64,000 bases of DNA from Haemophilus parahaemolyticus (lineage in GTDB: Bacteria > Pseudomonadota > Gammaproteobacteria > Enterobacterales > Pasteurellaceae). The stretch covers positions 249,102 to 313,101 of the forward strand of contig NZ_MUXY01000001.1 of NCBI RefSeq assembly GCF_002015035.1, in the 5' to 3' direction. The translations under genes and the position numbers were made by a program. The notes under the pieces are model-generated. The model did not search any database, had not been told where the DNA came from, and worked only from the letters and a program-made list of their open reading frames with translations. Positions 48,129 to 58,756 of this stretch are shown here, piece by piece (the stretch's first letter is position 1; the number at the start of each line of letters is the position of its first letter).

Positions 48129-50411
48129 ATGGCTCGTCAATTTGCCCTTTCATTAGGTGCAATCTGTGTTGCGGTGGCATTAAATAGTTATGCTGAAGAG
48201 GCGACATTAGGCACTGTCCACGTGGATGGAACTCAAACTCAAGCAACACAAATCAAAAAAACGCGTAAAGCAATTCAAGAAGAATTAATCGCAAATAACC
48301 ACGATTTAGTACGTTATACAACCGATGTGGGGATTAGCGATAACGGGCGTCGTACAAAAGGTTTCTCAATGCGAGGTGTTGAGGGCAACCGTGTTGGGAT
48401 TAGTGTCGATGGCGTAAATCTGCCTGATTCTGAAGAAAATTCACTTTATGCTCGTTACGGAAACTTCAACAGCTCACGTTTAGCTATCGATCCCGAATTA
48501 GTGCAAGGCATTGATATTATGCGAGGCTCGGATTCGTTTAATTCGGGCAGTGGTTCATTAGGTGGTTCAGTTAACTATCGTACACTGGGGGCGGATGATA
48601 TTGTTTTCCCTGAAAACAACTGGGGTGTATTGCTGAAAAATAGTTATGCAAGCAAAAACCGTGAATGGACACATACGGCAGGGGTAGGCTATAAAGATGA
48701 AAAATTTGATATGGCATTGCTCTATTCTTATCGTGATGGTCACGAGATGAAAAGCAATGGCACTGGTGAGGCTATTCGGGGGCGTGAACGTGGTGTGCCT
48801 GATCCTGCCACACACAAAAACCGTAGTTATTTAGCAAAATTTGGCTATTTTATTACGCCATCGCATAAAGTAAGCCTCTCGTTTAATGCTCAACGTGATA
48901 ACAATTGGGTGGATGAAGAGTCTTACAGCTTGACACAAAGTTCATGGCGTGAAGTCAGAGATTTTGGGAAGCGTTATAACAGTAACCTTGCTTACGAATA
49001 TTTTCCAGAAAATAACCGCTTGTTAAGCTACATTAAAGCAGATATCGATTTGCAACAAACTGACATTGGTTCTGAAAATACGAAAGGGGATCAGCAATAT
49101 GATTTTTCTGTACCTTATTGGCCAAAACCGTTGAAACCTGAAAGAAACGCAAATGAAATTCAAACCACGAATATGAAAAACAAGTTCAAACGGGCTTCGT
49201 TACGTGCTGATTCTATGCCTTGGGAAATTTTATGGGGCACACACCAATTCACAGTAAGAACCTCAGTTTCACAAAAAGATTTTGAAAATGAAAATAACAA
49301 AACTTTTTATACTGGAGAACGAACTGAAGAAAGTATCCAGCACCCAGTAAGAACACGCTCTTTTATGGCACAACTACAAGATAATGTCACTTGGAATGAT
49401 ATTTTATCTAGCCAGTTAGGTGTACGTTATGACTGGGAGCAACTTGTACCCCAAGATTTAAAAGCAACGTGCCGAGCTTGCTCTGCAAAACCCGCTTCTA
49501 ACACATTCCAAAGTGTAAGCGGCTCATTAGGACTTGACGCACAACTCAATGAAACTTGGAAAGTGGGCTACAATATTTCAACAGGTTATCGAGTACCAAC
49601 TGCTTCAGAAATGTATTTTTCCTTTAATCACCCAGCAGGAAATTGGTTCCCAAATCCAAAATTAAAAGCGGAACAAGCACTCAATAATTCGATTCATATT
49701 CAGGCAGAGCATCGTTTGGGTTCATATAATTTAAACCTGTACCATAGCCGTTATAAAGATTTCTTAACTGAACAAGAATCTGTGTTTGAAAAGATTAACC
49801 CTTACTATTTCGAAGATTCCAGAAGTGGGGCTGCATTTTATACAACGCTTGCTCAACAAGCCATCAATATTGATCGGGCAACTGTATCAGGTGTGGAATT
49901 AACGACTAAAACGAATCTAGATCAAGTTGTATCTTTTATTCCTGAAGGCTGGAAATTTTTGGCGAATTTAGGTTATTCGAAAGGTCGCTTAAAAGGCACT
50001 GAAGCAAGCATGCTTTCTATTCAACCAATTAAAGTAATTTTAGGTTTTGGTTATGAAGATCCTGAAGACCGTTGGGGCTTAAATGCAAGAGCAACCTATT
50101 TAGGTGCGAAAAAGGCTAAAGATGCACAAATTATCGATTATTCTTCATTAAGAAAAGAAGTGAAAACGTATCCATATCTCAATGGTTCAGCAACGTTATT
50201 TGACGTATATGGTTTCTATAAAGTGAACAAACACGTTATTTTACGTGCAGGTATCTACAATATTCTAAACCGTAAATACCATACTTGGGACGTATTACGT
50301 GGCATCAACCAATTCAGCACAACCAATGCCGTTGACCCACAACGCAAAGGCTTAGAACGTTTCTATGCCCCAGGTCGCAATTTTGCAGGAGCGGTTGAAA
50401 TTCGTTTCTAG
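48129..50411 (+). CDS. TonB-dependent heme/hemoglobin receptor
   Basis: 760-residue outer-membrane receptor with signal peptide (cleavage near NSYA), TonB-box region ATLGTVHVDG, a plug domain (about 35-150: RGVEGNRVGISVDGVNLPDSEE, GSDSFNSGSGSLGGSVNY) and a 22-strand barrel ending in an aromatic residue (VEIRF). Heme-receptor signatures FRAP/NPNL appear as YRVPTASEMYF and NPKLKAEQA, with a His (FNHPAGN) between them as in HmbR/HemR-type proteins. It is divergent from the heme lipoprotein-hutX-hugZ operon. Whether the natural ligand is hemoglobin, heme or the lipoprotein's cargo is undetermined. Confidence 0.92.
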   Translation: MARQFALSLGAICVAVALNSYAEEATLGTVHVDGTQTQATQIKKTRKAIQEELIANNHDLVRYTTDVGISDNGRRTKGFSMRGVEGNRVGISVDGVNLPDSEENSLYARYGNFNSSRLAIDPELVQGIDIMRGSDSFNSGSGSLGGSVNYRTLGADDIVFPENNWGVLLKNSYASKNREWTHTAGVGYKDEKFDMALLYSYRDGHEMKSNGTGEAIRGRERGVPDPATHKNRSYLAKFGYFITPSHKVSLSFNAQRDNNWVDEESYSLTQSSWREVRDFGKRYNSNLAYEYFPENNRLLSYIKADIDLQQTDIGSENTKGDQQYDFSVPYWPKPLKPERNANEIQTTNMKNKFKRASLRADSMPWEILWGTHQFTVRTSVSQKDFENENNKTFYTGERTEESIQHPVRTRSFMAQLQDNVTWNDILSSQLGVRYDWEQLVPQDLKATCRACSAKPASNTFQSVSGSLGLDAQLNETWKVGYNISTGYRVPTASEMYFSFNHPAGNWFPNPKLKAEQALNNSIHIQAEHRLGSYNLNLYHSRYKDFLTEQESVFEKINPYYFEDSRSGAAFYTTLAQQAINIDRATVSGVELTTKTNLDQVVSFIPEGWKFLANLGYSKGRLKGTEASMLSIQPIKVILGFGYEDPEDRWGLNARATYLGAKKAKDAQIIDYSSLRKEVKTYPYLNGSATLFDVYGFYKVNKHVILRAGIYNILNRKYHTWDVLRGINQFSTTNAVDPQRKGLERFYAPGRNFAGAVEIRF

Positions 50412-50431
50412 TTTGTAAATCATTAGAAGTA

Positions 50432-50461
50432 AAAAATCCCACGTTTTGCGTGGGATTTTTC
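50432..50461. terminator. Bidirectional terminator between the receptor gene and parC
   Basis: AAAAATCCCACG (50432-50443), loop TTTTG, CGTGGGATTTTT (50449-50460), between convergent genes. Confidence 0.92.
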
Positions 50462-50464
50462 GTT

Positions 50465-52705
50465 CTAGTCTAAAATTTCAATGATAGAGTGTTCGTTTAG
50501 ACCTCTCACTTGAGTGCCTTTTCTCGCTCGTTCTCCGCGGTATTTCTCAATATCGGCAGGTTTTAGGGTGATTTTGCGTTTGCCTGAAACAAACACAAGC
50601 GATTGATTTGGTTTAAGTAATAATAAATGAGCCAAATATTCTTCGCCAGCTTTTGCTGCTTGGGCTGAAATATTGATAATTTTGTTTCCTTTGCCTTTGG
50701 AAAGAGTCGGTAGTTCGCTTAATGGGAATACTAACATTCTACCTACATTACTGATCGCTACAAGAGAGCATTTTTCTTCCAGCGAGACAAGTTGTGGTGG
50801 GAGCGTTTTTGCATTTTCTGTTAAAGAAATGACCGCTTTACCCGCCTTGTTACGAGAGATTAAATCTTCAAAAGTACAAAGGAAACCATAGCCTGAGTTG
50901 GATGCCATCAGGACATTTTCGGTAGGTTGTCCCATTAAGACTTGCTGAATTTCTGCACCTTCTGGCAAGGTAATCTTACTTGTAAGTGGCTCGCCTTGTG
51001 AGCGTGCAGAGGGTAGTGAGATTGGGTCAATCGTATAAGCTCGTCCCGTGCTATCTAAGAACACTACAGGTTGATTGCTACGACCGTGAGCGTGAGCCAG
51101 ATATTGGTCGCCTGCACGGTATGCTAAGCCTTTTACGTCAATGTCGTGCCCTTTCGCACAACGTACCCAACCTTTTTCCGATAAAATGACGGTAACATCT
51201 TCAGTTGGTGTGAGATCAGCCTCTGAAATCGCTTTTGCTTCCGCACGCTCTACAAAAATTGAACTGCGTGGTGAAGCGAATGTTTTTGCATCAGTTTGAA
51301 TTTCTTTTTTAATAAGTGTATTTAAGCGACGTTCTGAACCTAATAGAACTTGTAATTCATCTCGCTCTTTTTCTAGTGCATTTTGTTCTGCTTTAAGCGT
51401 GGTTTCTTCCAGTTTGGCTAAGTTACGTAAGCGTAGGTTTAAAATCGCATCGGCTTGAATTTCGCTTAACCCAAAACGAGCCATTAACGTGGCTTTAGGC
51501 TCATCTTCATTGCGGATAATTTCAATTACTTCGTTAATGCTTAAAAACGCAATGATTAACCCCTCAATGATATGCAAGCGGTCTAAAATTTTATCTAATC
51601 GGTAATTTAGACGACGGGTGACCGTTGCACGGCGGAAGCTCAGCCATTCGGTCAGAATAGTGTGCAGATTTTTCACTGCAGGTTTTCCATCTAAACCAAT
51701 CATATTCATATTGATACGGAAGCTTTTTTCTAGCTCTGTTGTTGCAAATAGATGATCCATCAATGCATTAAAATCAATACGATTTGAGCGAGGGATAATC
51801 ACGATCCGAATCGGGTTCTCGTGATTTGATTCATCGCGAACATCATCTACCATTGGCAGTTTTTTGTTCTTCATTTGAGCAGCAATTTGCTCAATGATTT
51901 TTGATGGTGAGGTTTGATATGGCAGTGCGTTAATTACAATTTTGCCATCTTCTTTTTGCCAAACTGCACGAGCTTTGATTGAACCACGTCCTTGTTCGTA
52001 GATTTTTACTATCTCAGATTTTGGTGTGATAATTTCTGCTAGCGTTGGGTAGTCAGGGCCTTGCACTACACTTAAAATATCCGTTAATGTTGCATTTGGA
52101 TTATCCAACAACATCACACAGGCATCCGCCAATTCATTAATATTGTGAGGAGGAATGTCGGTTGCCATCCCAACGGCAATCCCTGTTGAGCCATTTAATA
52201 AAATATGTGGCAAGCGAGAAGGGAAGGTAACAGGTTCGATTTTTGAACCGTCAAAATTCGGTTTGAAATCTACCGTACCTTGATCAATTTCAGAAAGTAA
52301 AACGGACGAAAATTTTGTTAAGCGTGCTTCAGTATAACGATATGCTGCGGCATCGTCTTCTAAGCTACCCCAGTTTCCTTGACCATCAATTAGCGGGTAG
52401 CGGAAGGTAAAATCTTGTGCCATTCCCACCATTGCACCATAACAAGCAGAGTCACCGTGCGGGTGGAATTTACCTAACACATCACCCACCGTGCGAGCGG
52501 CTTTGGCATATTTTGCATTGGCATTTAAGCCTAGCTCAGACATAGCATAGATAATGCGACGTTGTACAGGTTTTAAGCCATCGCCAATAAACGGCAATGC
52601 TCTGTCCATAATCACATACATTGAATAATTGAGGTAAGCGTCTTCGGTAAAACGCTTAATTGGCATTTGTTCAACGCCTTCGTAATTGATAATGGTATTG
52701 CTCAT
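50465..52705 (-). CDS. parC: Topoisomerase IV subunit A ParC
   Basis: DNA-cleaving subunit of topoisomerase IV, which separates daughter chromosomes. 746 residues. The breakage-reunion domain begins near residue 19 ([32 protein letters not shown]), the catalytic Tyr is Tyr124 in [10 protein letters not shown], and the C-terminal beta-pinwheel follows. In the quinolone-resistance region [13 protein letters not shown], Ser86 (E. coli Ser80) is present, but the residue equivalent to E. coli Glu84 is Gly90. parE is not adjacent. The start at 52705 is supported by an upstream AAGCAAGATT only weakly; Met14 is an alternative. Confidence 0.96.
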   Translation of the reverse strand: MSNTIINYEGVEQMPIKRFTEDAYLNYSMYVIMDRALPFIGDGLKPVQRRIIYAMSELGLNANAKYAKAARTVGDVLGKFHPHGDSACYGAMVGMAQDFTFRYPLIDGQGNWGSLEDDAAAYRYTEARLTKFSSVLLSEIDQGTVDFKPNFDGSKIEPVTFPSRLPHILLNGSTGIAVGMATDIPPHNINELADACVMLLDNPNATLTDILSVVQGPDYPTLAEIITPKSEIVKIYEQGRGSIKARAVWQKEDGKIVINALPYQTSPSKIIEQIAAQMKNKKLPMVDDVRDESNHENPIRIVIIPRSNRIDFNALMDHLFATTELEKSFRINMNMIGLDGKPAVKNLHTILTEWLSFRRATVTRRLNYRLDKILDRLHIIEGLIIAFLSINEVIEIIRNEDEPKATLMARFGLSEIQADAILNLRLRNLAKLEETTLKAEQNALEKERDELQVLLGSERRLNTLIKKEIQTDAKTFASPRSSIFVERAEAKAISEADLTPTEDVTVILSEKGWVRCAKGHDIDVKGLAYRAGDQYLAHAHGRSNQPVVFLDSTGRAYTIDPISLPSARSQGEPLTSKITLPEGAEIQQVLMGQPTENVLMASNSGYGFLCTFEDLISRNKAGKAVISLTENAKTLPPQLVSLEEKCSLVAISNVGRMLVFPLSELPTLSKGKGNKIINISAQAAKAGEEYLAHLLLLKPNQSLVFVSGKRKITLKPADIEKYRGERARKGTQVRGLNEHSIIEILD

Positions 52706-53006
52706 AATCTTGCTTATATTTTTAACAAAAACGTTTTATTTTCTATGATTTGTGGATATTTGTCCATTATAAAAAGCCAAGCGGCCGAATTTGGGCAGAA
52801 ATTTGCAAGAAACAGGGCGATTTGCGGTGAATTTTGTAAAAAGCAAAAATAGTAGGCGATTTTGTAAGAAAAAAGGGGTATACTACGAGCGTTTTATTTC
52901 GAATTTGTAGAGGCGGCTATCAAAAGTGATCTTGCGAGATTGTTTTTGCTAGTCGCAATTTGTAAGAAATAAAACTAAATTTTAATTTTATTTGAAGGAT
53001 TTAGTT
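52706..53006 (+). other. Divergent parC-pnp region
   Basis: About 300 bases. It holds a diverged uptake signal (CAAGCGGCCGAATTTG near 52780), a likely pnp -10 TATACT at 52879-52884 and the pnp leader hairpin at 52913-52956. No gene is supported. Confidence 0.65.
52913..52956 (+). promoter_or_regulatory. pnp mRNA leader stem-loop (candidate RNase III autoregulation site)
   Basis: GCGGCTATCAAAA (52913-52925) pairs with TTTTTGCTAGTCGC (52943-52956) with one wobble and one mismatch; an inner hairpin is formed by GATCTT GCG AGATTG. It lies about 50 bases before the pnp ATG. In E. coli a leader stem-loop cut by RNase III mediates PNPase autoregulation; the same is inferred here. Confidence 0.65.
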
Positions 53007-55130
53007 ATGACTCCAATTGTAAGACAATTTAAATATGGTCAGCATACTGTGACCTTAGAAACAGGTGCAATTGCACGCCAAGCAACGGCGGCAGTAATGG
53101 CAAGTATGGATGATACAACAGTTTTCGTGACTGTTGTGGCAAAAAAAGAGGTTAAAGAAGGTCAAGATTTCTTCCCTTTAACCGTTGATTACCAAGAGCG
53201 CACTTACGCAGCGGGTCGTATCCCTGGTGGTTTTTTCAAACGTGAAGGTCGTCCATCTGAAGGCGAAACATTAGTAGCTCGTTTAATCGACCGCCCAGTT
53301 CGCCCACTTTTTCCTGAAGGTTTTTTCAACGAAATTCAAGTGATTGCAACAGTTGTTTCTGTTAACCCTCAAATCAGCCCAGACTTAGTCGCAATGATTG
53401 GTGCATCAGCAGCACTTTCACTTTCTGGCGTACCTTTCAATGGGCCTATCGGTGCAGCTCGCGTTGGCTTCATTAACGATCAATTCGTATTAAACCCAAC
53501 CACTTCAGAACAAAAATTAAGCCGTTTAGACTTAGTTGTGGCAGGTACAGACAAAGCGGTGTTAATGGTGGAATCTGAAGCGGATATTTTAACGGAAGAG
53601 CAAATGCTTTCAGCGGTGGTATTCGGTCATCAACAACAACAAGTGGTGATTGAGAACATCAAAGAATTCGTAAAAGAAGCAGGCAAACCACGCTGGGATT
53701 GGGTTGCACCAGAGCCAAATACAGATTTGATCAACAAAGTGAAAGCGTTGGCAGAAAGCCGTATCGGTGATGCTTATCGTATCACTGAAAAACAAGCACG
53801 TTACGAACAAATCGACACTATCAAAGCAGAAGTAATTGCTACTTTAACCGTAGAAGATGAAACCCTTTCTGAAGGTGCAATTATTGATATTATTACTGCA
53901 TTGGAAAGCCAAATCGTACGTAGCCGTATCATTGCAGGCGAACCTCGTATTGATGGTCGTACCGTTGATACCGTGCGTGCATTAGATATCTGCACAGGCG
54001 TATTACCACGCACTCACGGTTCAGCAATCTTTACTCGTGGCGAAACTCAAGCATTAGCAGTGGCAACTTTAGGTACAGAACGCGACGCACAAATCATTGA
54101 TGAATTAACCGGCGAGAAATCAGACCGCTTCTTATTCCACTACAACTTCCCTCCATACTCAGTGGGTGAAACAGGTCGTATCGGTTCGCCAAAACGTCGT
54201 GAAATCGGTCACGGTCGTTTAGCAAAACGAGGTGTGTTAGCGGTAATGCCAAGTGCTGAAGAGTTCCCGTATGTGGTGCGTGTGGTGTCTGAAATCACAG
54301 AATCTAACGGTTCATCTTCGATGGCATCTGTGTGTGGTGCTTCTCTTGCGTTAATGGATGCGGGTGTGCCAATTAAAGCAGCAGTTGCAGGTATCGCAAT
54401 GGGCTTGGTAAAAGAAGAAGAGAAATTTGTAGTGCTTTCAGATATTTTAGGTGATGAGGATCATTTAGGCGATATGGACTTTAAAGTGGCGGGTACACGT
54501 GAAGGTGTGACTGCACTTCAAATGGACATCAAAATTGAAGGTATTACCCCTGAAATTATGCAAATTGCATTGAACCAAGCGAAAGGTGCACGTATGCACA
54601 TCTTAAACGTGATGGAACAGGCAATTCCAGCTCCGCGTGCGGATATTTCAGACTACGCACCGCGTATTCATACAATGAAAATTGATCCGAAGAAAATCAA
54701 AGATGTGATTGGTAAAGGTGGTGCAACTATTCGTGCATTAACTGAAGAAACTGGCACATCAATCGACATTGACGACGATGGTACAGTAAAAATTGCAGCA
54801 ACGGACAACAATGCAGCGAAAACTGTTATGGCTCGTATCGAAGAAATTGTGGCAGAAGTGGAAGTGAATGCAATTTATAAAGGTAAAGTGACTCGAGTGG
54901 TTGATTTCGGTGCATTTGTTTCGATTCTAGGCGGCAAAGAAGGTCTGGTTCACATTTCACAGATCACAGATGAACGTGTTGAACGTGTTGCAGATTACCT
55001 TTCAGTAGGACAGGAAGTGATGGTAAAAGTGGTTGAAATTGACCGTCAAAACCGCATTCGTTTAACAATGAAAGATGTAAACAACGCAGAAGCGGAAGTT
55101 GCAATTCAAGTTGAAGAACAAGCTGAATAA
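53007..55130 (+). CDS. pnp: Polynucleotide phosphorylase
   Basis: Phosphorolytic 3'-5' exoribonuclease and degradosome component. 707 residues: two RNase PH domains ([11 protein letters not shown] and [17 protein letters not shown], with catalytic region [15 protein letters not shown]), then KH ([15 protein letters not shown]) and S1 ([18 protein letters not shown]) RNA-binding domains. ATG 53007 with AAGGAT upstream is chosen over TTG 52992. nlpI and deaD follow, a conserved gamma-proteobacterial order (pnp-nlpI-deaD). Confidence 0.97.
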   Translation: MTPIVRQFKYGQHTVTLETGAIARQATAAVMASMDDTTVFVTVVAKKEVKEGQDFFPLTVDYQERTYAAGRIPGGFFKREGRPSEGETLVARLIDRPVRPLFPEGFFNEIQVIATVVSVNPQISPDLVAMIGASAALSLSGVPFNGPIGAARVGFINDQFVLNPTTSEQKLSRLDLVVAGTDKAVLMVESEADILTEEQMLSAVVFGHQQQQVVIENIKEFVKEAGKPRWDWVAPEPNTDLINKVKALAESRIGDAYRITEKQARYEQIDTIKAEVIATLTVEDETLSEGAIIDIITALESQIVRSRIIAGEPRIDGRTVDTVRALDICTGVLPRTHGSAIFTRGETQALAVATLGTERDAQIIDELTGEKSDRFLFHYNFPPYSVGETGRIGSPKRREIGHGRLAKRGVLAVMPSAEEFPYVVRVVSEITESNGSSSMASVCGASLALMDAGVPIKAAVAGIAMGLVKEEEKFVVLSDILGDEDHLGDMDFKVAGTREGVTALQMDIKIEGITPEIMQIALNQAKGARMHILNVMEQAIPAPRADISDYAPRIHTMKIDPKKIKDVIGKGGATIRALTEETGTSIDIDDDGTVKIAATDNNAAKTVMARIEEIVAEVEVNAIYKGKVTRVVDFGAFVSILGGKEGLVHISQITDERVERVADYLSVGQEVMVKVVEIDRQNRIRLTMKDVNNAEAEVAIQVEEQAE

Positions 55131-55140
55131 CCAGCTTATC

Positions 55141-55176
55141 GATCAACCTCTTGGCAACAAGGGGTTGATCATTTTT
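55141..55176 (+). terminator. Terminator after pnp
   Basis: GATCAACCTCTTG (55141-55153) pairs with CAAGGGGTTGATC (55158-55170, one mismatch), followed by ATTTTT. Confidence 0.85.
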
Positions 55177-55232
55177 AGCTATTTTCTAGGGCTTATTTTC
55201 TAGGGTAGTGACTTTAAGGCTGTTTATTACTT

Positions 55233-56165
55233 ATGTTACAACAGACTAAAATTTTTCGTTTTTTTTCACTCGGTTTATTTATTATTTTATTTCTGGCAGG
55301 TTGTGCTAACCGTTCATCAGAAATGATTTCAACAGATAAATTGGCGTTAGCTGAGTTAAATCCGCAACTTCGTTTTGATCAAGAAGTGATGATTGTACGT
55401 TTAACCCAAGTGTTGCAAGAAGCAAAATTAACGGACGATGACCGTGCAGATCTCTATTTTGAGCGGGGTGTGATTTACGATAGCTTGGGATTGTGGTCGC
55501 TTGCACGTTATGATTTCAACCAAGCCATTTCGCTTAATCAGAAAATGACAGCTGCCTATAACTATATGGGTTTATATCTGTTGTTAGAAGATGATTACGA
55601 TAGCTCGGTTGATGCCTTCAATGCGGTGTTAGATTTAGATCCTGATTATGCTTATACCTACCTCAACCGAGGTTTAGCATTTTATTACAGCGGCCGATAT
55701 TCAGAAGCTCAGCGTGATTTATTGCATTTTTATAATGAAAATCCCGCTGACCCATACCGTGTTTTATGGCTTTATTTCAATGAGTTGGAGTTAACTCCAC
55801 AAGAAGCAAAAAATAATTTAATTGCTCGTGCTAAAAAAATCTCTGATGAATTTTGGGGTAAAAATGTGGTGGATTATTTTTTAGGTAATATCTCATTGAA
55901 ACAACTTCGGAAGAAAATGGAAACACAAGCTCAGCCAAATACGGCAGCTTATGCGGAAATGCTTACCGAAACTTACTTTTATTTAGCAAAACAAAAACTC
56001 AAATTGAATCAAAAAGATGAGGCAATCAGTCTCTTCCGTCTTGCTTTAGCAAATCAAGTGTTTAACTTTGTTGAGTATCGTTTTGCCTTGTTTGAACTCT
56101 CACAGCTTCGTAATAACGAAAGCATCAATAATGTTCAAACACCCACCGTTGTTGGGGATAATTAG
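55233..56165 (+). CDS. nlpI: Lipoprotein NlpI (TPR adaptor)
   Basis: 310-residue outer-membrane lipoprotein with lipobox FLAGC (Cys24) and several tetratricopeptide repeats (about residues 70-180, for example ADLYFERGVIYDSLGLWSLARYDFNQAI). In E. coli, NlpI is an adaptor that brings Prc protease to peptidoglycan hydrolases such as MepS. Located between pnp and deaD as in E. coli. Confidence 0.94.
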   Translation: MLQQTKIFRFFSLGLFIILFLAGCANRSSEMISTDKLALAELNPQLRFDQEVMIVRLTQVLQEAKLTDDDRADLYFERGVIYDSLGLWSLARYDFNQAISLNQKMTAAYNYMGLYLLLEDDYDSSVDAFNAVLDLDPDYAYTYLNRGLAFYYSGRYSEAQRDLLHFYNENPADPYRVLWLYFNELELTPQEAKNNLIARAKKISDEFWGKNVVDYFLGNISLKQLRKKMETQAQPNTAAYAEMLTETYFYLAKQKLKLNQKDEAISLFRLALANQVFNFVEYRFALFELSQLRNNESINNVQTPTVVGDN

Positions 56166-56172
56166 GGACGCA

Positions 56173-56212
56173 AGCGGTCGAATTTGCAAAAAATTATGCA
56201 AATTTAACTGCT
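56173..56212 (+). terminator. Uptake-signal-derived hairpin after nlpI
   Basis: AGCGGTCGAATTTGCA (56173-56188) pairs with TGCAAATTTAACTGCT (56197-56212), two mismatches. One arm is a full Apl-type uptake signal (CAAGCGGTCGAATTTGCAA). Confidence 0.78.
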
Positions 56213-56343
56213 ATACTCAAATGACAAGTTATAAAAAGCATTGGTTTGCTTTCTATTTATTTTTCTTGCCTAAAGCTCAACAATATTATTTTGACTCGTT
56301 TCTTCAAATTGATTGAAGGAACTTCCTTTTTATTTGGAATTTT

Positions 56344-58143
56344 ATGACTGAAACAACAATGACTTTTGCCGATTTAGGCTTACCACAATCTATCCTTGAT
56401 GCTGTAAACGATATGGGTTTTGTGACCCCATCGCCGATCCAACAAGAGTGTATTCCACATTTATTAAATGGTCGCGATGTACTAGGTATGGCACAAACAG
56501 GCAGTGGTAAAACGGCAGCGTTCTCTCTTCCTCTTCTTGCACAAATTGATCCTGAAGCTCGCCATCCACAAATGTTAGTGATGGCACCAACTCGCGAACT
56601 TGCGATTCAAGTAGCAGACGCGTGTGAGCAATTTACTAAAAATATGAAAGGTGTTCGTGTTGTGACCGTTTATGGTGGACAACGTTACGACATTCAACTT
56701 CGTGCGTTAAAACAAGGCTCACAAGTAGTGGTGGGCACACCAGGTCGTATTCTTGACCATATCAATCGCGGTACATTAAATCTTTCACAACTTAAATTCA
56801 TCGTATTAGATGAAGCGGACGAAATGTTGCGTATGGGCTTTATTGATGATGTTGAAACGGTGATGGCAGAATTACCAGAACAGCACCAAACGGCACTATT
56901 CTCTGCGACAATGCCTGAGCCAATTCGCCGTATTACCAAACGCTTTATGAACGATCCGCAAGAAGTGAAAATCAAAGCGACTCAGCGTTCAGCACCAGAC
57001 ATTACTCAAAGCTATTGGATGGTAAACGGTTTCCGTAAAAATGATGCATTACTACGTTTCTTAGAAGTGGAGGAGTTTGATGCAGCGATTATTTTTACTC
57101 GCACCAAAACAGGCACTATCGATATTACGGAACTTTGCGAACGCAACGGCTATCGCACTGCAGCGTTAAACGGTGATATGACCCAACAAGCCCGTGAGCA
57201 GACTTTAGATAAACTAAAATCAGGTCGTTTAGATATTTTAGTGGCAACAGACGTAGCTGCACGTGGTATCGACATTGAACGCATCAGCCTTGTGGTAAAC
57301 TACGATATTCCGCTTGATGCAGAATCTTACGTACACCGTATTGGTCGTACAGGTCGTGCAGGTCGTTCTGGTCGTGCATTGTTATTTGTTGAACCACGTG
57401 AGCGTCGTTTATTACGCAACATTGAGCATCTTATCAAGAAACCAATAGATGAAGTGGCGATTCCAAACCACGAAATTCTAATGGCAAAGCGCCGTGAGAA
57501 ATTCAAAGCACGTATTGAATCACAATTAGAGCACCATGATTTAGAAAAATATCGTGCATTATTGGAAGATTTATTTACTGGAGATCAAGATCACGAAGAA
57601 CTTGCTGCTGCAATGATGATGTTACTTCAAGAAAAACAAAAACTGATTCTTCCTCCAGATCCAGTGGTTAAACCAAGTCGCGAACGTGGTCGCCGTGACC
57701 GCAATGAACGTGGTGATCGCCGTGATGATCGCCGCAGTGGACGCGAACAACGCGAAGGCACAGGCGTAGCGATGGATTTATATCGTATCGAATTAGGTCG
57801 TGAAGATGGCGTAGAAGTGCGTCATATCGTGGGGGCAATTGCCAACGAAGGGGATATTAGTAGCCGTTTCATTGGCCACATTAAATTGCACGATACTTAT
57901 TCAACCATCGAGCTTCCGCAAGGTATGCCAAACCACTTGGTGCAACACTTTGCCCAAAAAGCACGCGTGTTGAACAAGCAAATGCAGATGTCGCTGTTAG
58001 GTCCTGTTGATGGTGCAAACAGCCAACCGTTTGAAGGACGAGGCCGTGGTGAACGTAATGATCGACGTCGTGATCGTGGTTTTAACGACCGCAAAAAAGG
58101 CGGTTTTAAAGAGAAACGTTTTAACGATCGTGGTCGTCGTTAA
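56344..58143 (+). CDS. deaD: DEAD-box RNA helicase DeaD/CsdA
   Basis: ATP-dependent RNA helicase used in ribosome assembly and mRNA decay, especially in the cold. 599 residues: Q motif, Walker A GSGKT (53-57), DEAD (156-159), SAT, and motif [13 protein letters not shown]; then the dimerisation and RNA-binding (DbpA-like) domain and an Arg/Gly/Asp-rich tail ([20 protein letters not shown]). It follows pnp and nlpI, linking it to RNA turnover. Confidence 0.96.
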   Translation: MTETTMTFADLGLPQSILDAVNDMGFVTPSPIQQECIPHLLNGRDVLGMAQTGSGKTAAFSLPLLAQIDPEARHPQMLVMAPTRELAIQVADACEQFTKNMKGVRVVTVYGGQRYDIQLRALKQGSQVVVGTPGRILDHINRGTLNLSQLKFIVLDEADEMLRMGFIDDVETVMAELPEQHQTALFSATMPEPIRRITKRFMNDPQEVKIKATQRSAPDITQSYWMVNGFRKNDALLRFLEVEEFDAAIIFTRTKTGTIDITELCERNGYRTAALNGDMTQQAREQTLDKLKSGRLDILVATDVAARGIDIERISLVVNYDIPLDAESYVHRIGRTGRAGRSGRALLFVEPRERRLLRNIEHLIKKPIDEVAIPNHEILMAKRREKFKARIESQLEHHDLEKYRALLEDLFTGDQDHEELAAAMMMLLQEKQKLILPPDPVVKPSRERGRRDRNERGDRRDDRRSGREQREGTGVAMDLYRIELGREDGVEVRHIVGAIANEGDISSRFIGHIKLHDTYSTIELPQGMPNHLVQHFAQKARVLNKQMQMSLLGPVDGANSQPFEGRGRGERNDRRRDRGFNDRKKGGFKEKRFNDRGRR

Positions 58144-58170
58144 TTTATAGCCTTAGTCTATACACATTGA

Positions 58171-58196
58171 AACAGCCCCATTGGGGCTGTTTTTGT
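58171..58196 (+). terminator. Terminator after deaD
   Basis: AACAGCCCC (58171-58179) with GGGGCTGTT (58183-58191) and a T run. Confidence 0.93.
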
Positions 58197-58221
58197 AACC
58201 AGATGACACAGATTTTTAACT

Positions 58222-58755
58222 ATGTTCATTCAATCCACTCAAAATAGCTGTACGCTAGATTATTCCGAACAAGACAAATTTTGGTTAGAATATGCCTTGG
58301 ACCTTGCTGATAAAGCCGAAGCCATAGGCGAAATTCCCGTTGGAGCGGTGTTAGTTGATAAAGAGGGCAATAAAATTGGCGAAGGCTGGAATCAATCTAT
58401 TTTGCTTAATGATCCCACTGCTCACGCAGAAATGTTAGCGATTCGTGAAGCAGGGCAATCTTTACAAAATTACCGTCTGCTTGATTGTACACTTTATGTT
58501 ACACTAGAACCATGCACGATGTGTGCAGGTGCGATTCTGCATAGCCGTATTGGGCGATTAGTGTTTGGGGCAAATGACTATAAAACAGGTGCTATTGGCT
58601 CCCGTTTTCATCTGTTTGAAGATTTCAAAATGAACCACTTGCTTGAAATTCGAGGCGGGTTACTTCGAGAAAGATGTAGCCAGAAAATGAGTACATTTTT
58701 TAAAAAAAGACGGTTAGAGCAGAAGCGAGCAAAAGAAACGAAGAAGGAAGAATAA
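58222..58755 (+). CDS. tadA: tRNA adenosine(34) deaminase TadA
   Basis: Deaminates adenosine 34 of tRNA-Arg(ACG) to inosine. 177 residues with the zinc site HAE ([11 protein letters not shown]) and PCTMC ([12 protein letters not shown]), plus [10 protein letters not shown] and [15 protein letters not shown]. Slightly longer than E. coli TadA because of a basic C-terminal tail ([17 protein letters not shown]). The start lacks a strong ribosome site; a downstream start is possible. apaH begins one base after its stop. Confidence 0.94.
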   Translation: MFIQSTQNSCTLDYSEQDKFWLEYALDLADKAEAIGEIPVGAVLVDKEGNKIGEGWNQSILLNDPTAHAEMLAIREAGQSLQNYRLLDCTLYVTLEPCTMCAGAILHSRIGRLVFGANDYKTGAIGSRFHLFEDFKMNHLLEIRGGLLRERCSQKMSTFFKKRRLEQKRAKETKKEE

Positions 58756-58756
58756 T

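Noticed and set aside
47074..50411. Transferrin receptor pair TbpA/TbpB
   Set aside because: The lipoprotein (303 residues) and receptor (760 residues) are too short, the receptor has heme-type FRAP/NPNL motifs, and the neighbours are heme-handling genes.
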